64,000 nucleotides of DNA from JACVRW01 sp963808545 (GTDB taxonomy: Bacteria; Actinomycetota; Thermoleophilia; Solirubrobacterales; Thermoleophilaceae), in assembly GCA_963808545.1 (NCBI GenBank), contig CAWEGB010000012.1, positions 1 to 64,000 of the forward strand. The letters are read 5' to 3'. Every line of letters starts with the position of its first letter. The stretch's first letter is position 1. This document shows, one piece after another, positions 9,135 through 17,435 of the stretch. The position numbers and the translations under genes are program-made. The notes under the pieces were generated by a model, which saw only the letters and a program-made list of their open reading frames with translations, did not search any database and was not told the DNA's origin.

Positions 9135-9230
9135 TGGTCGACGGAACCCTCCATGCCGTCGTAGGCGGTGTTTCGGCAGGATGGTCGGCGGGCTGAAAGG
9201 TCGGCCGCCAGGCCTCGACACGTGTCCTGG

Positions 9231-10601
9231 TCAGGAGATGTAGCCGCGCGTGGTGGCGGCCTCGACCACCCGCTCGATTCCCAGCTCGTAGGCCGCCGGG
9301 CGCCGAGCCGTTCCGTTCTGCTCGGCGCGCTCGGAGACTTCGGCGTAGGCGCGCCGCATGATGCGCGTCAGGCGCTCGTTGACCTCGCTCTCCTCCCAGC
9401 GGAAGTGCTGGAGGTTCTGCACCCACTCGAAGTACGAGACGATCACGCCGCCGGCGTTGGCGAGGACGTCGGGCACGACGGCCACTCCACGGTCGGAGAG
9501 GATCTCGTCGGCGGCCGGGGTGGTGGGACTGTTGGCGCCCTCCACGATCAGGCGACAGCGCAGGGAATCGGCGTTCTGCCCGTGGATCATGCCGCCGAGC
9601 GCGGCGGGGATGAACACGTCGCACTCGCTCGCCAGCAGCTCGTCCGGGGAGACCGGTTCGGCCTCGTCGAACTCACCGATCCGGCCGCCCTCGCGCTGAT
9701 GCTCCGCCAGCTTCGCCGGGTCGATCCCCTCCTCTGAGTGAAGGGCGCCGGTGGCGTCGGACACCCCGATCATGGTGGCGCCCAGCTCGCACATCAGGCG
9801 GGCCGCCCACGATCCGACGTTGCCGAAGCCCTGGACCACGAACCGGCAGTCGGCCGGATCGATGCCGAGCTCCTCCGCCGCCTCTTGGAATACGCAGACC
9901 ACGCCGCGCCCGGTGGCGGCCTCCCGGCCGAGCGAGCCCTCCAGCGACACCGGCTTGCCGGTGACACAGGCCGGCGTGTGGCCGTGGAGCTTGCCGTACT
10001 CGTCCATGAACCAGGCCATCACCTGGGCGTTGGTCCCGACGTCGGGCGCCGGGATGTCACGCGACGGGCCGAGCACCTTCTCGATCTTGTCCAGGAACGA
10101 CCGCGCGATCGTCTGGAGCTCGTGGGACTCCAGCTTCTCGATGTCGACGTTCACGCCGCCCTTGGCCCCGCCGTAGGGGATGCCGGTGACCGCGGTCTTC
10201 CAGGTCATCAGCTCGGCCAGCGCACGCACCTCGTCGAGGTCGACCTCGGGGTGGAAGCGAATGCCGCCCTTGTACGGGCCCCGGGCGCCGTTGTGCTGGA
10301 CCCGGAAGCCGGAGAAGACGTGGATCTTGCCGTCGCTCAGCTTGACGGGAACCTGGACCTGCACCTCGCGGTACGAGGAGCGCAGCACGGCGGCCACGTC
10401 ATCGCGCAGGCCGAGGCGCTCGGCGGCCACCCCGAACCAGTGCTCGACGATCTCGTAGTTGGAGACCTCCGCGCGCTGCGGCGCGTCGCTCTCCTCGGAG
10501 ACCTTGGGCGACTTGTCGGGATGCCCGTGGCCGTCCTGACCCTCGTGAGGAACGCCCTCGGTCGGGTCCTCCCGCGTTTCCCGGGCGCTCTCGTCAGCCA
10601 T
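9231..10601 (-). CDS. gdhA: Glutamate dehydrogenase (Glu/Leu/Phe/Val family)
   Basis: 456 residues from the ATG at 10601; an in-frame GTG at 10634 would add 11 residues. Reversible oxidative deamination of glutamate to 2-oxoglutarate and ammonium. Visible: substrate motif 'GGIRFHPEV', catalytic-Lys motif 'PYGGAKGGVN', Rossmann motif 'VVQGFGNVGSWAA', and 'GANSPTTPAADEIL' typical of the hexameric type. Residues 1-45 are an extra acidic, His/Gly-containing tail before the catalytic domain. The coenzyme (NAD or NADP) cannot be fixed by eye. In this genome it could feed ammonium from amine catabolism into glutamate or the reverse. The neighbours do not form an operon with it. Confidence 0.93.
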   Translation of the reverse strand: MADESARETREDPTEGVPHEGQDGHGHPDKSPKVSEESDAPQRAEVSNYEIVEHWFGVAAERLGLRDDVAAVLRSSYREVQVQVPVKLSDGKIHVFSGFRVQHNGARGPYKGGIRFHPEVDLDEVRALAELMTWKTAVTGIPYGGAKGGVNVDIEKLESHELQTIARSFLDKIEKVLGPSRDIPAPDVGTNAQVMAWFMDEYGKLHGHTPACVTGKPVSLEGSLGREAATGRGVVCVFQEAAEELGIDPADCRFVVQGFGNVGSWAARLMCELGATMIGVSDATGALHSEEGIDPAKLAEHQREGGRIGEFDEAEPVSPDELLASECDVFIPAALGGMIHGQNADSLRCRLIVEGANSPTTPAADEILSDRGVAVVPDVLANAGGVIVSYFEWVQNLQHFRWEESEVNERLTRIMRRAYAEVSERAEQNGTARRPAAYELGIERVVEAATTRGYIS

Positions 10602-10682
10602 AGGCGGCTTGTTTCCCGTTGCCTCAGTTGTCACACACGTCGCACACCCGTGCGTCCTCCTTCCGTAGCGTCTCTCACGTTG

Positions 10683-11103
10683 TTGAACAGGAAGGCGAAA
10701 GGAGATCTGGCGGAGCTGAAGGTCGCGACCGACCTCGTTGCTCGCGGCTACAAGATCGCGCTGCCCTACGGGGAGGACTGGGACTTCGACCTGATCGTCT
10801 GCCGGGACGGAGTCACGCTGGAGCGGGTGCAGGTGAAGTACGCGAGTTCCGATGGCTTCAAGTCATCCTTGTCCAGATGCTTTTCGCACTCGCTGACCAA
10901 CGGGCCGGTCCGCAGCACGAAGCGCTACACGAGCCGAGATGATCGAGTGGCTTGCGGTCTAGGATCGACGCGATGAGCCGTTGCTTCTACATCCCGGCCC
11001 ATGAGCTGGCGAAGGGAATGGACATCTTCACCTCCGTCTCACGCCGGCCCTCAATCGTCAGGTCCGCGGAATCCGCGACGCTGCCGACTACCGTCAGATT
11101 TGA
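10683..11103 (+). pseudogene. PD-(D/E)XK nuclease of the group-I-intron-associated type, broken
   Basis: From a TTG at 10683 (10680 also possible) the frame reads 'KGDLAELKVATDLVARGY', 'GEDWDFDLIVCRDG' and 'LERVQVKYASSDG', the Glu / Asp / Gln-X-Lys arrangement of PD-(D/E)XK nucleases, then 'SHSLTNGPVRSTKRYT'. Further pieces appear in other frames: 'AEMIEWLAV', 'RCFYIPAHELAKGMDIF' and 'LRLTPALNRQVRGIRDAADYRQI' ending with TGA at 11101-11103. At least two frame changes and a stop interrupt it, so it is a pseudogene or carries sequence errors. It lies 39 bases upstream of tRNA-Ala(TGC); no intron is present in that tRNA. Confidence 0.65.
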
Positions 11104-12199
11104 CCCGAGGGTCCTCATCGGGCTGGCCTAAGATGGGACGACGGGGCCATAGCTCAGTTGGAAGAGCGCTCGCTTTGCAAGCGACGAGGTCGCCGGTTCG
11201 AGCCCGGCTGGCTCCACCTCCCGGCGGGGCACCCCCGCGACGCCTACCCGCCGCCGCGAACCCCGCGTCCAGCAGCTTCGGCGCCTGCTTGGACGGATCC
11301 ACGGAGTTGAGCAGCACCACGCCCAGGGTGCGGTCGCCGCGCCGCGCCACCCCCACGAAGCAGCGGCCCGCCTCGTCGGTGTAGCCGGTCTTGAGGCCGA
11401 TCGCCCCCGGGTAGTCGAGGCGCAGCAGGGGGTTGTGCCCGGTGAGGTAGAGGCGACCGCCCTTGGTGGGGAAGCGAAACTCCGCAAACTCCCTGCGGGC
11501 GATCCTGTTGATGCGCGGGCGGCGCATCGCCATTCGCGTGAGCACCGCCAGGTCACGCGCGCACGAGCGGTCGCCGTTGCTCAGGCCGTGGGGCGAGGCG
11601 AAGCGGGTACAGCGCAGGCCCCAGTCGCGGGCGCGCTCGTTCATGAGGCGGACGAAGCCGCTCTCGTCCCCCGCGAGGTGGACGGCCAGCGCGATCGCTG
11701 CGTCGTTGCCGGACACGATCAGCAGGCCGTTGAGCAGCGTCTCGAGCCGCACTCGCCTTCCCTTGGGCAGCAGGCCGATGGCCGAGCCCTCGTAGTCGAG
11801 GGCGGCGGGGGTGATCCGCACCGCCTCGTCGGGCCGTCCGCGGTCCACCACCACCAGCGCGGTCATGATCTTGGTGAGGCTCGCGATCGGCAGCTCGCGC
11901 TGCGGGTTCAGCTTCCACAACACTTCTCCGCTCCGTAGCTCGAAGACCAGCCCCGCGCGCGGCGGCTTGCGCAGCGGGGCGTCGAACGCGTCGACCCCGG
12001 CCAGTCCGATGTCGAGCCCGGTGGAGCCCCCGGCAGAGCCGGCCGGTTGGGGTGCCTCGGTTGGCACTTGGGGAGTGGCGCTCACCGCCAGCCGCACCGA
12101 CGGCGCCGCGGTCTCCTCGCGCACGAACGTGATCCAGGCGGCGGCGGCCACGGCCAGCGGCGCCAGCACGATCAGGAGCGCGGAGACGAAGCGGCTCAT
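11051..12199 (-). CDS. D-alanyl-D-alanine carboxypeptidase (PBP5/6-type, S11)
   Basis: The start is the ATG at 12199 ('MSRFVSALLIVLAPLAVA'), giving an N-terminal signal or anchor helix; a longer upstream frame is unlikely. All three penicillin-binding motifs are present: SLTK (about 107-110), SGN (163-165) and KTG (270-272). It trims the terminal D-Ala of peptidoglycan pentapeptides outside the membrane. The conserved domain finishes near 11240, but the frame has no stop until 11051 and runs antisense across tRNA-Ala(TGC), adding about 60 residues of tRNA-derived sequence. The natural end is probably lost to an indel near 11220-11250, or the read-through is real. Next to two small membrane-protein genes. 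Confidence 0.88.
   Translation of the reverse strand: MSRFVSALLIVLAPLAVAAAAWITFVREETAAPSVRLAVSATPQVPTEAPQPAGSAGGSTGLDIGLAGVDAFDAPLRKPPRAGLVFELRSGEVLWKLNPQRELPIASLTKIMTALVVVDRGRPDEAVRITPAALDYEGSAIGLLPKGRRVRLETLLNGLLIVSGNDAAIALAVHLAGDESGFVRLMNERARDWGLRCTRFASPHGLSNGDRSCARDLAVLTRMAMRRPRINRIARREFAEFRFPTKGGRLYLTGHNPLLRLDYPGAIGLKTGYTDEAGRCFVGVARRGDRTLGVVLLNSVDPSKQAPKLLDAGFAAAGRRRGGAPPGGGASRARTGDLVACKASALPTELWPRRPILGQPDEDPRVKSDGSRQRRGFRGPDD
11143..11216 (+). tRNA. tRNA-Ala(TGC)
   Basis: Acceptor GGGGCCA/TGGCTCC with discriminator A, D arm GCTC..GAGC, anticodon loop TTTGCAA (anticodon TGC), T arm GCCGG-TTCGAGC-CCGGC. The outermost anticodon-stem pair is C-C, a mismatch. CCA is not encoded. A TAAGAT box at 11129-11134 may be the -10 element; no good -35 at normal spacing is seen. 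The minus-strand carboxypeptidase frame runs through it antisense. Confidence 0.94.
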
Positions 12200-12203
12200 C
12201 GCT

Positions 12204-12380
12204 CTAGTCGTCCGGCGGCGCGAGCAGCGCACCGAGCACTCCGAAGCCCAGCAGCGCCAGGATGATCAGGGACAGGACCACCAGCACGTCGATTCCCTCA
12301 CGCACGGCCACCGAGATGGTCAGGAACGCCAACAGACAGATCATGCCCAGGCTGGCGGCCAGCACGACGGTTCTCGCCAT
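12204..12380 (-). CDS. Small membrane protein
   Basis: 58 residues starting at the ATG at 12378-12380, which overlaps the TGA of the rhomboid gene (TGATG), so translation is probably coupled. Two hydrophobic stretches ('VLAASLGMICLLAFLTISV' and 'VLVVLSLIILALLGFGVLG') predict two membrane helices, with an 'APPDD' tail. It is between the rhomboid and carboxypeptidase genes and looks like the middle gene of a three-gene unit. Function unknown. Confidence 0.7.
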   Translation of the reverse strand: MARTVVLAASLGMICLLAFLTISVAVREGIDVLVVLSLIILALLGFGVLGALLAPPDD

Positions 12381-13165
12381 CAGTACACCGGTATACGGCT
12401 CTCCGACTCGTAGTCCTCGTGCACGTTGTTCGCGAACAGCTTGATCGTCAGGAGCCCGAACAGGAATCCGCCGAGGTGGGCGAAGTAGGCCACTCCACCG
12501 CCGCCGTCGACCGGCTGCGCGATGTCGTTGGCGCCGTAGGCCAGCTGGAGCAGGAACCACAGGCCGAGCACCAGGAGGGCCGGCAGCTCCACGACGGTGA
12601 AGATGATGATGATGAAGATGAAAGTGACCACGCGAGCGCGGGGATAGAGGAGGGCGTAGCCGCCGAGCACCGCGGCGATGGCGCCGCTCGCCCCCACGGT
12701 CGGCACCGCGGCGTCGGGATCGACCGCCACCTGTCCCAGCAGGGCGAACACGCCGCCGAGCAGGTAGAAGACGATGAAGCGCACGCGGCCCATGGAGTCC
12801 TCGATGTTGTTGCCGAAGATCCACAGGAAGAGCATGTTCCCCGCGAGGTGCAGGAAGCTCCCGTGCATGAACATCGAGGTGAAGATGGTCAGCCACCAGG
12901 GGGCCTGATCGGGCGCCGTTCCCGAGACGCCCGGCTGTCCCTCGCAGACGAGCTGCGTGCCGGTCTGGTCGGGCGCGCAGTCGTCGCCCGGGTGGGTGAT
13001 CTCGTAGGGGATGGCGCCGAACTCGAGGACCCGCTCGTCGCCGGTGGCGCTGATGTTCCAGAAGCTCTCCTCGAAGAGGAACCAGACGATCACGCAGACG
13101 ACGATGATCGACAGGGTGAGCACCGGGAACCGGCGGGTGGCGATGTTGTCCTTGAGCGGGAACAA
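12380..13165 (-). CDS. Rhomboid-family intramembrane serine protease
   Basis: 261 residues, with six or more hydrophobic segments. Catalytic Ser in 'VGASGAIAAVLGG' (Ser about 160) and His in 'AYFAHLGGFLFG' (His about 230). The conserved 'FMHGSFLHLAGNMLFLW' (about 99-115) carries the oxyanion-hole His and Asn. It cleaves membrane-spanning substrates within the bilayer. A loop of about 50 residues after the first helix contains two Cys ('DDCAPDQ', 'LVCEG'). The gene precedes the small membrane protein and carboxypeptidase genes. Length and motifs are normal; the substrate is unknown. Confidence 0.92.
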   Translation of the reverse strand: MFPLKDNIATRRFPVLTLSIIVVCVIVWFLFEESFWNISATGDERVLEFGAIPYEITHPGDDCAPDQTGTQLVCEGQPGVSGTAPDQAPWWLTIFTSMFMHGSFLHLAGNMLFLWIFGNNIEDSMGRVRFIVFYLLGGVFALLGQVAVDPDAAVPTVGASGAIAAVLGGYALLYPRARVVTFIFIIIIFTVVELPALLVLGLWFLLQLAYGANDIAQPVDGGGGVAYFAHLGGFLFGLLTIKLFANNVHEDYESESRIPVY

Positions 13166-13168
13166 GGA

Positions 13169-13550
13169 TCAGCGCACGTCGAGCGTCTCGATCGCGTTAG
13201 AGAACGAGAACCCCGGCGCCACTCCGCCCTGGATCGCGTAGATCCGGCGACCGAGGGCGGCGCCACCGAGGCCGTGGCGCGGCGTGCGCATCGCGGCCAG
13301 GCTTCGCCAGCGGCGCTTGCGGGGGTCGTACAGCTCGACCTCACGGATGGTGGTGCCGCCCGGCTCGAGGTTCTCGCCCCCGAAGACGCGTCGCGGCCGC
13401 CACCTCGGTGCGCTCGAGCGGGGCCGGCCGCAGCGCCGTCCAGCGGTCGCTCCGTGCGTCCTCGGGTCCGGCCGCGCCCGCCGCCAGAGTCACCGCCGCG
13501 CCGCCCAGCAGCGCCACGGCGGCGCCGAGCACGAGCCGCGGCGAGCGCAT
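13169..13550 (-). pseudogene. Kelch-repeat secreted protein, internally deleted remnant
   Basis: The ATG at 13548-13550 overlaps the lipA stop (TGATG). It encodes a signal peptide ('RLVLGAAVALLGGAAVTLAA') and 'PEDARSDRWTALRPAPLERTEVAAA'-type sequence (split here: the Trp-containing strand, then Thr-Glu-Val). After a one-base shift near 13385-13395 comes 'VFGGENLEPGGTTIREVELY', 'DPRKRRWRSLAAMRTPRHG' and 'YAIQGGVAPGFSFSN', ending 'AIETLDVR'. These are kelch blades, but a full propeller needs five to seven and only about two remain, so an internal segment seems deleted in addition to the frameshift. Confidence 0.65.
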
Positions 13551-14485
13551 CAGGACGAGGACGAGGCCTGCGCCAGGGTCTGCTCGGCGTGGTAGCTCGA
13601 GCGCACCAGCGGCCCCGCCGCTACGGACTCGAAGCCCATCGCGTAGGCCTCGCGCTCGAGCTCGGCGAACTCGTCCGGGTGCCAGTAGCGCACCACGGGG
13701 AGGTGCTCGCGCGTGGGCCGCAGGTACTGGCCCACGGTGAGCACCTGAACGCCGTGCTCGCGCAGCGTGCCGAAGGTCTCGAGCAGCTCCTCGCGCGACT
13801 CGCCGAGGCCCGTCATCAGGCCGGACTTGGTGACCACCTCGTCGCCGCCCATCTCCTTGGCGTTGCGCAGGACCCGGCACGAGCGCAGGAAGCGCGAGCC
13901 GCGCCGGGCGAGCGGATAGAGCCGCGGAACCGTCTCTACGTTGTGGTTGAACACGTCGGGCCGCTCGGCGATAACGCGGGCCAGGGGCATCTCCTCACCG
14001 CGGAAGTCGGGGGTGAGGACCTCCACCTTGCAGCCCGGCGCCATCCGCCGGATCGACCGGATCACGCCGACGAAGGCCGACGCTCCTAGGTCGGGCAGAT
14101 CGTCGCGGTCGACGCTCGTGATCACCGCGTGGCGCAGCCCCATGGTGCGCACCGACTGGGCCACCCGCAGCGGCTCGAGCGGATCGTTGTGGCTGGGCTT
14201 GCCGGTCTTGACGTTGCAGAACCCGCAGCGGCGGGTGCAGGTGTCGCCGAGGATCATGAAGGTGGCCGTGCCGCGCTCCCAGCACTCGCCGATGTTGGGG
14301 CACGCCGCTTCCTGACACACGGTGTGCAGGTCGGCGCCCTCGATCATGCCGCGCAGCTCCCGGTACGCGGGCCCCCCGGGGGCCGGGCGTTTGAACCAGG
14401 CGGGCTTGCGCTCGCCGAAAGGGCGCACCTCGCCCATCTCGATCACCTGGGCGCCACCCGGGTTGGAGCGCGATCGCGTGCTCAC
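13550..14485 (-). CDS. lipA: Lipoyl synthase (radical SAM)
   Basis: 311 residues from a GTG overlapping the lipB stop (GTGA). Inserts two sulfurs into octanoyl groups on lipoyl domains. Auxiliary-cluster cysteines in 'CQEAACPNIGEC', radical-SAM motif 'CTRRCGFCN' and the C-terminal 'VRSSYHA' Ser that completes the auxiliary cluster are all present. Together with lipB it supplies lipoate to the 2-oxoacid dehydrogenase E2 encoded at 42-43.6 kb. Length is normal. Confidence 0.97.
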   Translation of the reverse strand: MSTRSRSNPGGAQVIEMGEVRPFGERKPAWFKRPAPGGPAYRELRGMIEGADLHTVCQEAACPNIGECWERGTATFMILGDTCTRRCGFCNVKTGKPSHNDPLEPLRVAQSVRTMGLRHAVITSVDRDDLPDLGASAFVGVIRSIRRMAPGCKVEVLTPDFRGEEMPLARVIAERPDVFNHNVETVPRLYPLARRGSRFLRSCRVLRNAKEMGGDEVVTKSGLMTGLGESREELLETFGTLREHGVQVLTVGQYLRPTREHLPVVRYWHPDEFAELEREAYAMGFESVAAGPLVRSSYHAEQTLAQASSSS

Positions 14486-15162
14486 GCGGCCACCCGCTCC
14501 CGCTCGAGCAGCCGCTCCCTGGACACCAGGCGCTGCCGCAGTCCGAAGGCCTCGGCGAAGCGCCAGGCCATGCGCTTGCGAAAGCAGGGCAGCGAAGGTC
14601 CGCGCCCGGTCTCGCGTGCCACCGAGGTCACGCGCACCTGATCGATCCCGCACGGCACTATCCATTCGAACGGCGTGAGGTCGTTGTCCACGTTCACGGC
14701 CAGGCCGTGGGTGGAGACCCCGCCCGAAACGCGCACGCCGATCGAGGCGATCTTGGCGTCCCCGGCCCACACGCCCGTGAAGGGAGTGTTCCGGGGCTCA
14801 GCCGCGATGCCCTCGTCGGCCAGCGCCGCCTGGATCGCGTGCTCCATCGTGTGCACGAAATCGGCCACCCGGTCGATCGCCATCACCGGGTAGGCCACCA
14901 GCTGGCCGGGCCCGTGGTATGTCACGCGGCCGCCCCGATCGGTCTCGCACACCTCGATGCCGCGGTCGCGGTACCAGTCCTCGCCGAACGGCAGATCGCC
15001 CGGCTCGGTGCGCCTGCCCTTCGTGTAGACCGGAGGGTGCTCGAGCACCAGCAGCAGGTCGGGAAGCTCGCCCGCCTGCCGGCGCTCACGCAGCCGCTCC
15101 TGCAGGGCGAGCCCGTCGCTGTAGGGAAGCGACGGAAGTTGAGCGACCCAGAGCTCGGACAC
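14482..15162 (-). CDS. lipB: Lipoyl(octanoyl) transferase
   Basis: 226 residues from the GTG at 15162 ('VSELWVAQLPSLPYSDGLAL'); a longer frame upstream is antisense to the next gene and not credible. Transfers octanoyl from acyl carrier protein to lipoyl domains. Shows 'LLVLEHPPVYTKGRR', 'RGGRVTYHGPGQLVAYP', the catalytic Lys in 'GDAKIASIGVR' and the catalytic Cys in 'WIVPCGI'. The stop overlaps lipA. The start is 40 bp from the divergent membrane-protein gene. Confidence 0.96.
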   Translation of the reverse strand: MSELWVAQLPSLPYSDGLALQERLRERRQAGELPDLLLVLEHPPVYTKGRRTEPGDLPFGEDWYRDRGIEVCETDRGGRVTYHGPGQLVAYPVMAIDRVADFVHTMEHAIQAALADEGIAAEPRNTPFTGVWAGDAKIASIGVRVSGGVSTHGLAVNVDNDLTPFEWIVPCGIDQVRVTSVARETGRGPSLPCFRKRMAWRFAEAFGLRQRLVSRERLLERERVAA

Positions 15163-15202
15163 TTCGTAGAGGCTACCCACCGCGGCCTCTAGCCTTGCCC
15201 GG

Positions 15203-15823
15203 GTGAAGAGCGAGGAGCGCTTCTGGCCGGCCCGGATGCGCTGGCGGTTGCGCGGGGCCACCATGTGGCCGGCCTTCATCGTGGTGACTCTGGTCGACGG
15301 GGTGATCCTCCACCGGCTGCCCCCGATCAGCACCGGCGTGGACATCGTGCCGGGCATCCTGCTGGCCACCTTCGGCAACCTGATTCTCATCGGCGCTCTC
15401 GCACCCTGGCTCGCCCGCCGCATCTGGCGACGCCGGCCGGCGGCCGAGGCCGGCAGCCCGCCGCGGGCCCAGCTCGAGGTGCTCACCGATCGCATCGGCA
15501 CCGGCCTGCTGCTGGCGAGCGTGGTGGGGGTCGTGGCCGCCGGGCTCGCGGCGAGACCGACTGTGGTATCGGAGACCGAGGCCACCGAACGCAACGCCCG
15601 AGCCTTTCGCCAGCTCGTGCTTCACACGCAGAACCCCGAGCTGATCCGCAACCTCGAGACCGCCAACACGGTGCGGCTGAGCGACGACTACTTCCGCACC
15701 TGCATCGCGCGCGACGACCGGCAGCGCTTCTTCTGCGCCTTCGTCGACACGAGCGGCGGCAGGGCCGACGTCACGCTCGACCGAAGCGCCGAGCCCAACT
15801 CGAGCTTCCGGGCCGCTCCCTAG
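15203..15823 (+). CDS. Membrane protein of unknown function
   Basis: 206 residues, GTG start. Three predicted helices: about 20-38 ('MWPAFIVVTLVDGVILHRL'), 47-68 ('IVPGILLATFGNLILIGAL') and 98-116 ('GTGLLLASVVGVVAAGLAA'). The C-terminal 85 residues look extracytoplasmic, with one Cys pair ('FRTCIARDDRQRFFCAFVD'). It is divergent from lipB with a 40-bp gap and convergent with the first phosphatase-superfamily gene (4 bp between stops). I do not recognise the family. Confidence 0.65.
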   Translation: MKSEERFWPARMRWRLRGATMWPAFIVVTLVDGVILHRLPPISTGVDIVPGILLATFGNLILIGALAPWLARRIWRRRPAAEAGSPPRAQLEVLTDRIGTGLLLASVVGVVAAGLAARPTVVSETEATERNARAFRQLVLHTQNPELIRNLETANTVRLSDDYFRTCIARDDRQRFFCAFVDTSGGRADVTLDRSAEPNSSFRAAP

Positions 15824-15827
15824 CGGC

Positions 15828-17402
15828 CTAGCCGGCTCGCGCCCCGCCGCTGCCGCCGAGCGAGATCAGCGCACGGCCACCCTCGGCGACCTCGAACACC
15901 CTGGCTCGGTTGGCCCCGGACCGCAGCGCGCTCTCGGGTACCACGAACGAGAAGTACTCGGCCGGCCGCCGCCCCAGGCGGAAGCTGCGGCCCACCGCGC
16001 GAATGCGGCCGTTCACCGCCACGGCGAGATCACGGAGTCCCTCGGGCTGCCCTCCGGACAGCGTGCCGGTGATCCGGGTGGGCTGAATCGAGGCGGAGCT
16101 GCTGACGGTGCGCAGCAGGCCGGCGTTGGCCACCGTCGCGTCGTCCGTCCCGCGGCGCACGGCGAGGCCGGCGACACGGCGGTCGAGCAGCTCGGGGTGA
16201 GGTCCGACCCGGTACACGCTCGCCCACGGGTCTCCGAACAGCAGCCGGCTCTGCACTCCCGTGCCGAACAGTCGCGCCCAGCGAAGCCGATTGGCGGCCC
16301 GGCGAGCAATCAGTTCCGTGCGACCGATGCGGATCACCTGCTTGTAGTCACGCGTTTGGATGGCGACCTCCTCGCGCGCTCGTGACTCGGGCGCGCTGAC
16401 CGGGAGCCCGGCGTGGCGCCACCACACGCGCGCACCGAGGAACTCGGCCAGAGTCGGCACGACGTCGATGTTTCGTACCAGGCTCTCGTCCACCTCGCCC
16501 TCCATCTGCCCGGGTGCCTTGACGAAGAAGGGCACCGGGCCGACCTCGTCGATCGTCCCCTCGGTCACCAGCCGCCGGCTCTCGACCCCGATGTCGAAGG
16601 CATAGCCGTGGTCGGCCACCACCACGAGGGCCGCGCGCCGCAACAGTCCCGTGCGGCGCAGCCGGTCGAGCAGCCGGCCGAGCTCCAGGTCCGTGTAGCC
16701 CACCTGGAGCAGATGCCGCATGTGGTTGTGCTCGGACAGGTCGGCGTTGGCGAAGCCGGCCTTCGAGTTGAGCCCCTCGATCGGGTCCTCGCCGCTCGGC
16801 CGGTCCGGCCGGCCCGACGGCAGATAGATCCAGGGCTCGTGCGGCAGCAGCGTGTGGTGGAGGTAGAACGCCGGCCGCTCCCGCGGCCGGATCTCCCTGA
16901 TCCACCGGTGCAGCCGCGCGGGCCGCCCGCCGCCCTTCAGCCGGTCGAGCACGCTGGGCCGCCGCGCGCGGGCGCCCTCGCAGATCCGCGGCGGGCACAC
17001 CGCGGTGGCTGACTCCACCTTGTGGATCTCGTAGCCCATCCGGTTCACGAGGTGGAACACGCTCGGCTGGTGGCTGCGGACGTCCGGCGCGGTGCGGGGC
17101 GCGGGCAGACGGGCGTCGAGGATGCTCGGCACCGCGCTGAAGGTCGAGTCGTAGACCGTGGTGGCGTTGGGGAACCAGGTGGAGATCGAGGCCAGCTCGG
17201 CGAAGTTGGGATAGCGCTCGGCGTCGATGCGGCCGTCCGGGCCGAGGAGGTCGTCGGTGGGGAACTCGTCGAGGATCAGCAACACCACAGGAGGCTTTCG
17301 CTCGTCCGTGTGCGGCATTGCGATGCCCTCGTCGTCGCCCGCGCAGCCGCAGGCCAGCGTCACTGCGGCCACCAGACAGAGCACGGAGAACCTCCGGGTC
17401 AC
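15828..17402 (-). CDS. Alkaline-phosphatase-superfamily (sulfatase-like) lipoprotein, copy 1
   Basis: 524 residues, GTG start. Lipoprotein signal ('VTLACGCAG'), so it is anchored outside the membrane. Fold markers: metal-binding 'VVLLILDEFPTDDLL', a 'VYDSTFSAVPSIL' segment holding the likely Thr/Ser nucleophile, 'HTLLPHEPWIYLPSG', and 'VVADHGYAFDIG' with the Asp-His metal pair. A C-terminal region of about 100 residues ('DLAVAVNGRIRAVGRSF') is shared with the next gene. The family hydrolyses or transfers phosphate or sulfate esters (sulfatases, phosphoglycerol and phosphoethanolamine transferases); the substrate is open. No N-terminal multi-helix domain, unlike lipoteichoic-acid synthases. 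Confidence 0.8.
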   Translation of the reverse strand: MTRRFSVLCLVAAVTLACGCAGDDEGIAMPHTDERKPPVVLLILDEFPTDDLLGPDGRIDAERYPNFAELASISTWFPNATTVYDSTFSAVPSILDARLPAPRTAPDVRSHQPSVFHLVNRMGYEIHKVESATAVCPPRICEGARARRPSVLDRLKGGGRPARLHRWIREIRPRERPAFYLHHTLLPHEPWIYLPSGRPDRPSGEDPIEGLNSKAGFANADLSEHNHMRHLLQVGYTDLELGRLLDRLRRTGLLRRAALVVVADHGYAFDIGVESRRLVTEGTIDEVGPVPFFVKAPGQMEGEVDESLVRNIDVVPTLAEFLGARVWWRHAGLPVSAPESRAREEVAIQTRDYKQVIRIGRTELIARRAANRLRWARLFGTGVQSRLLFGDPWASVYRVGPHPELLDRRVAGLAVRRGTDDATVANAGLLRTVSSSASIQPTRITGTLSGGQPEGLRDLAVAVNGRIRAVGRSFRLGRRPAEYFSFVVPESALRSGANRARVFEVAEGGRALISLGGSGGARAG

Positions 17403-17435
17403 CCAGGGGAATGTAAAAGAGGAGTTACCGGGCTG

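Noticed and set aside
9738..10682. Plus-strand frame extending the nuclease upstream
   Set aside because: The upstream part is antisense to glutamate dehydrogenase; the nuclease homology begins near 10683.
12419..14089. 556-residue plus-strand open frame
   Set aside because: Runs antisense through rhomboid, kelch remnant and lipA, all supported by clear motifs.
14486..15594. LipB extended to 370 residues
   Set aside because: The added N-terminal 144 residues are antisense to the membrane-protein gene at 15203-15823; LipB proteins are about 210-230 residues.
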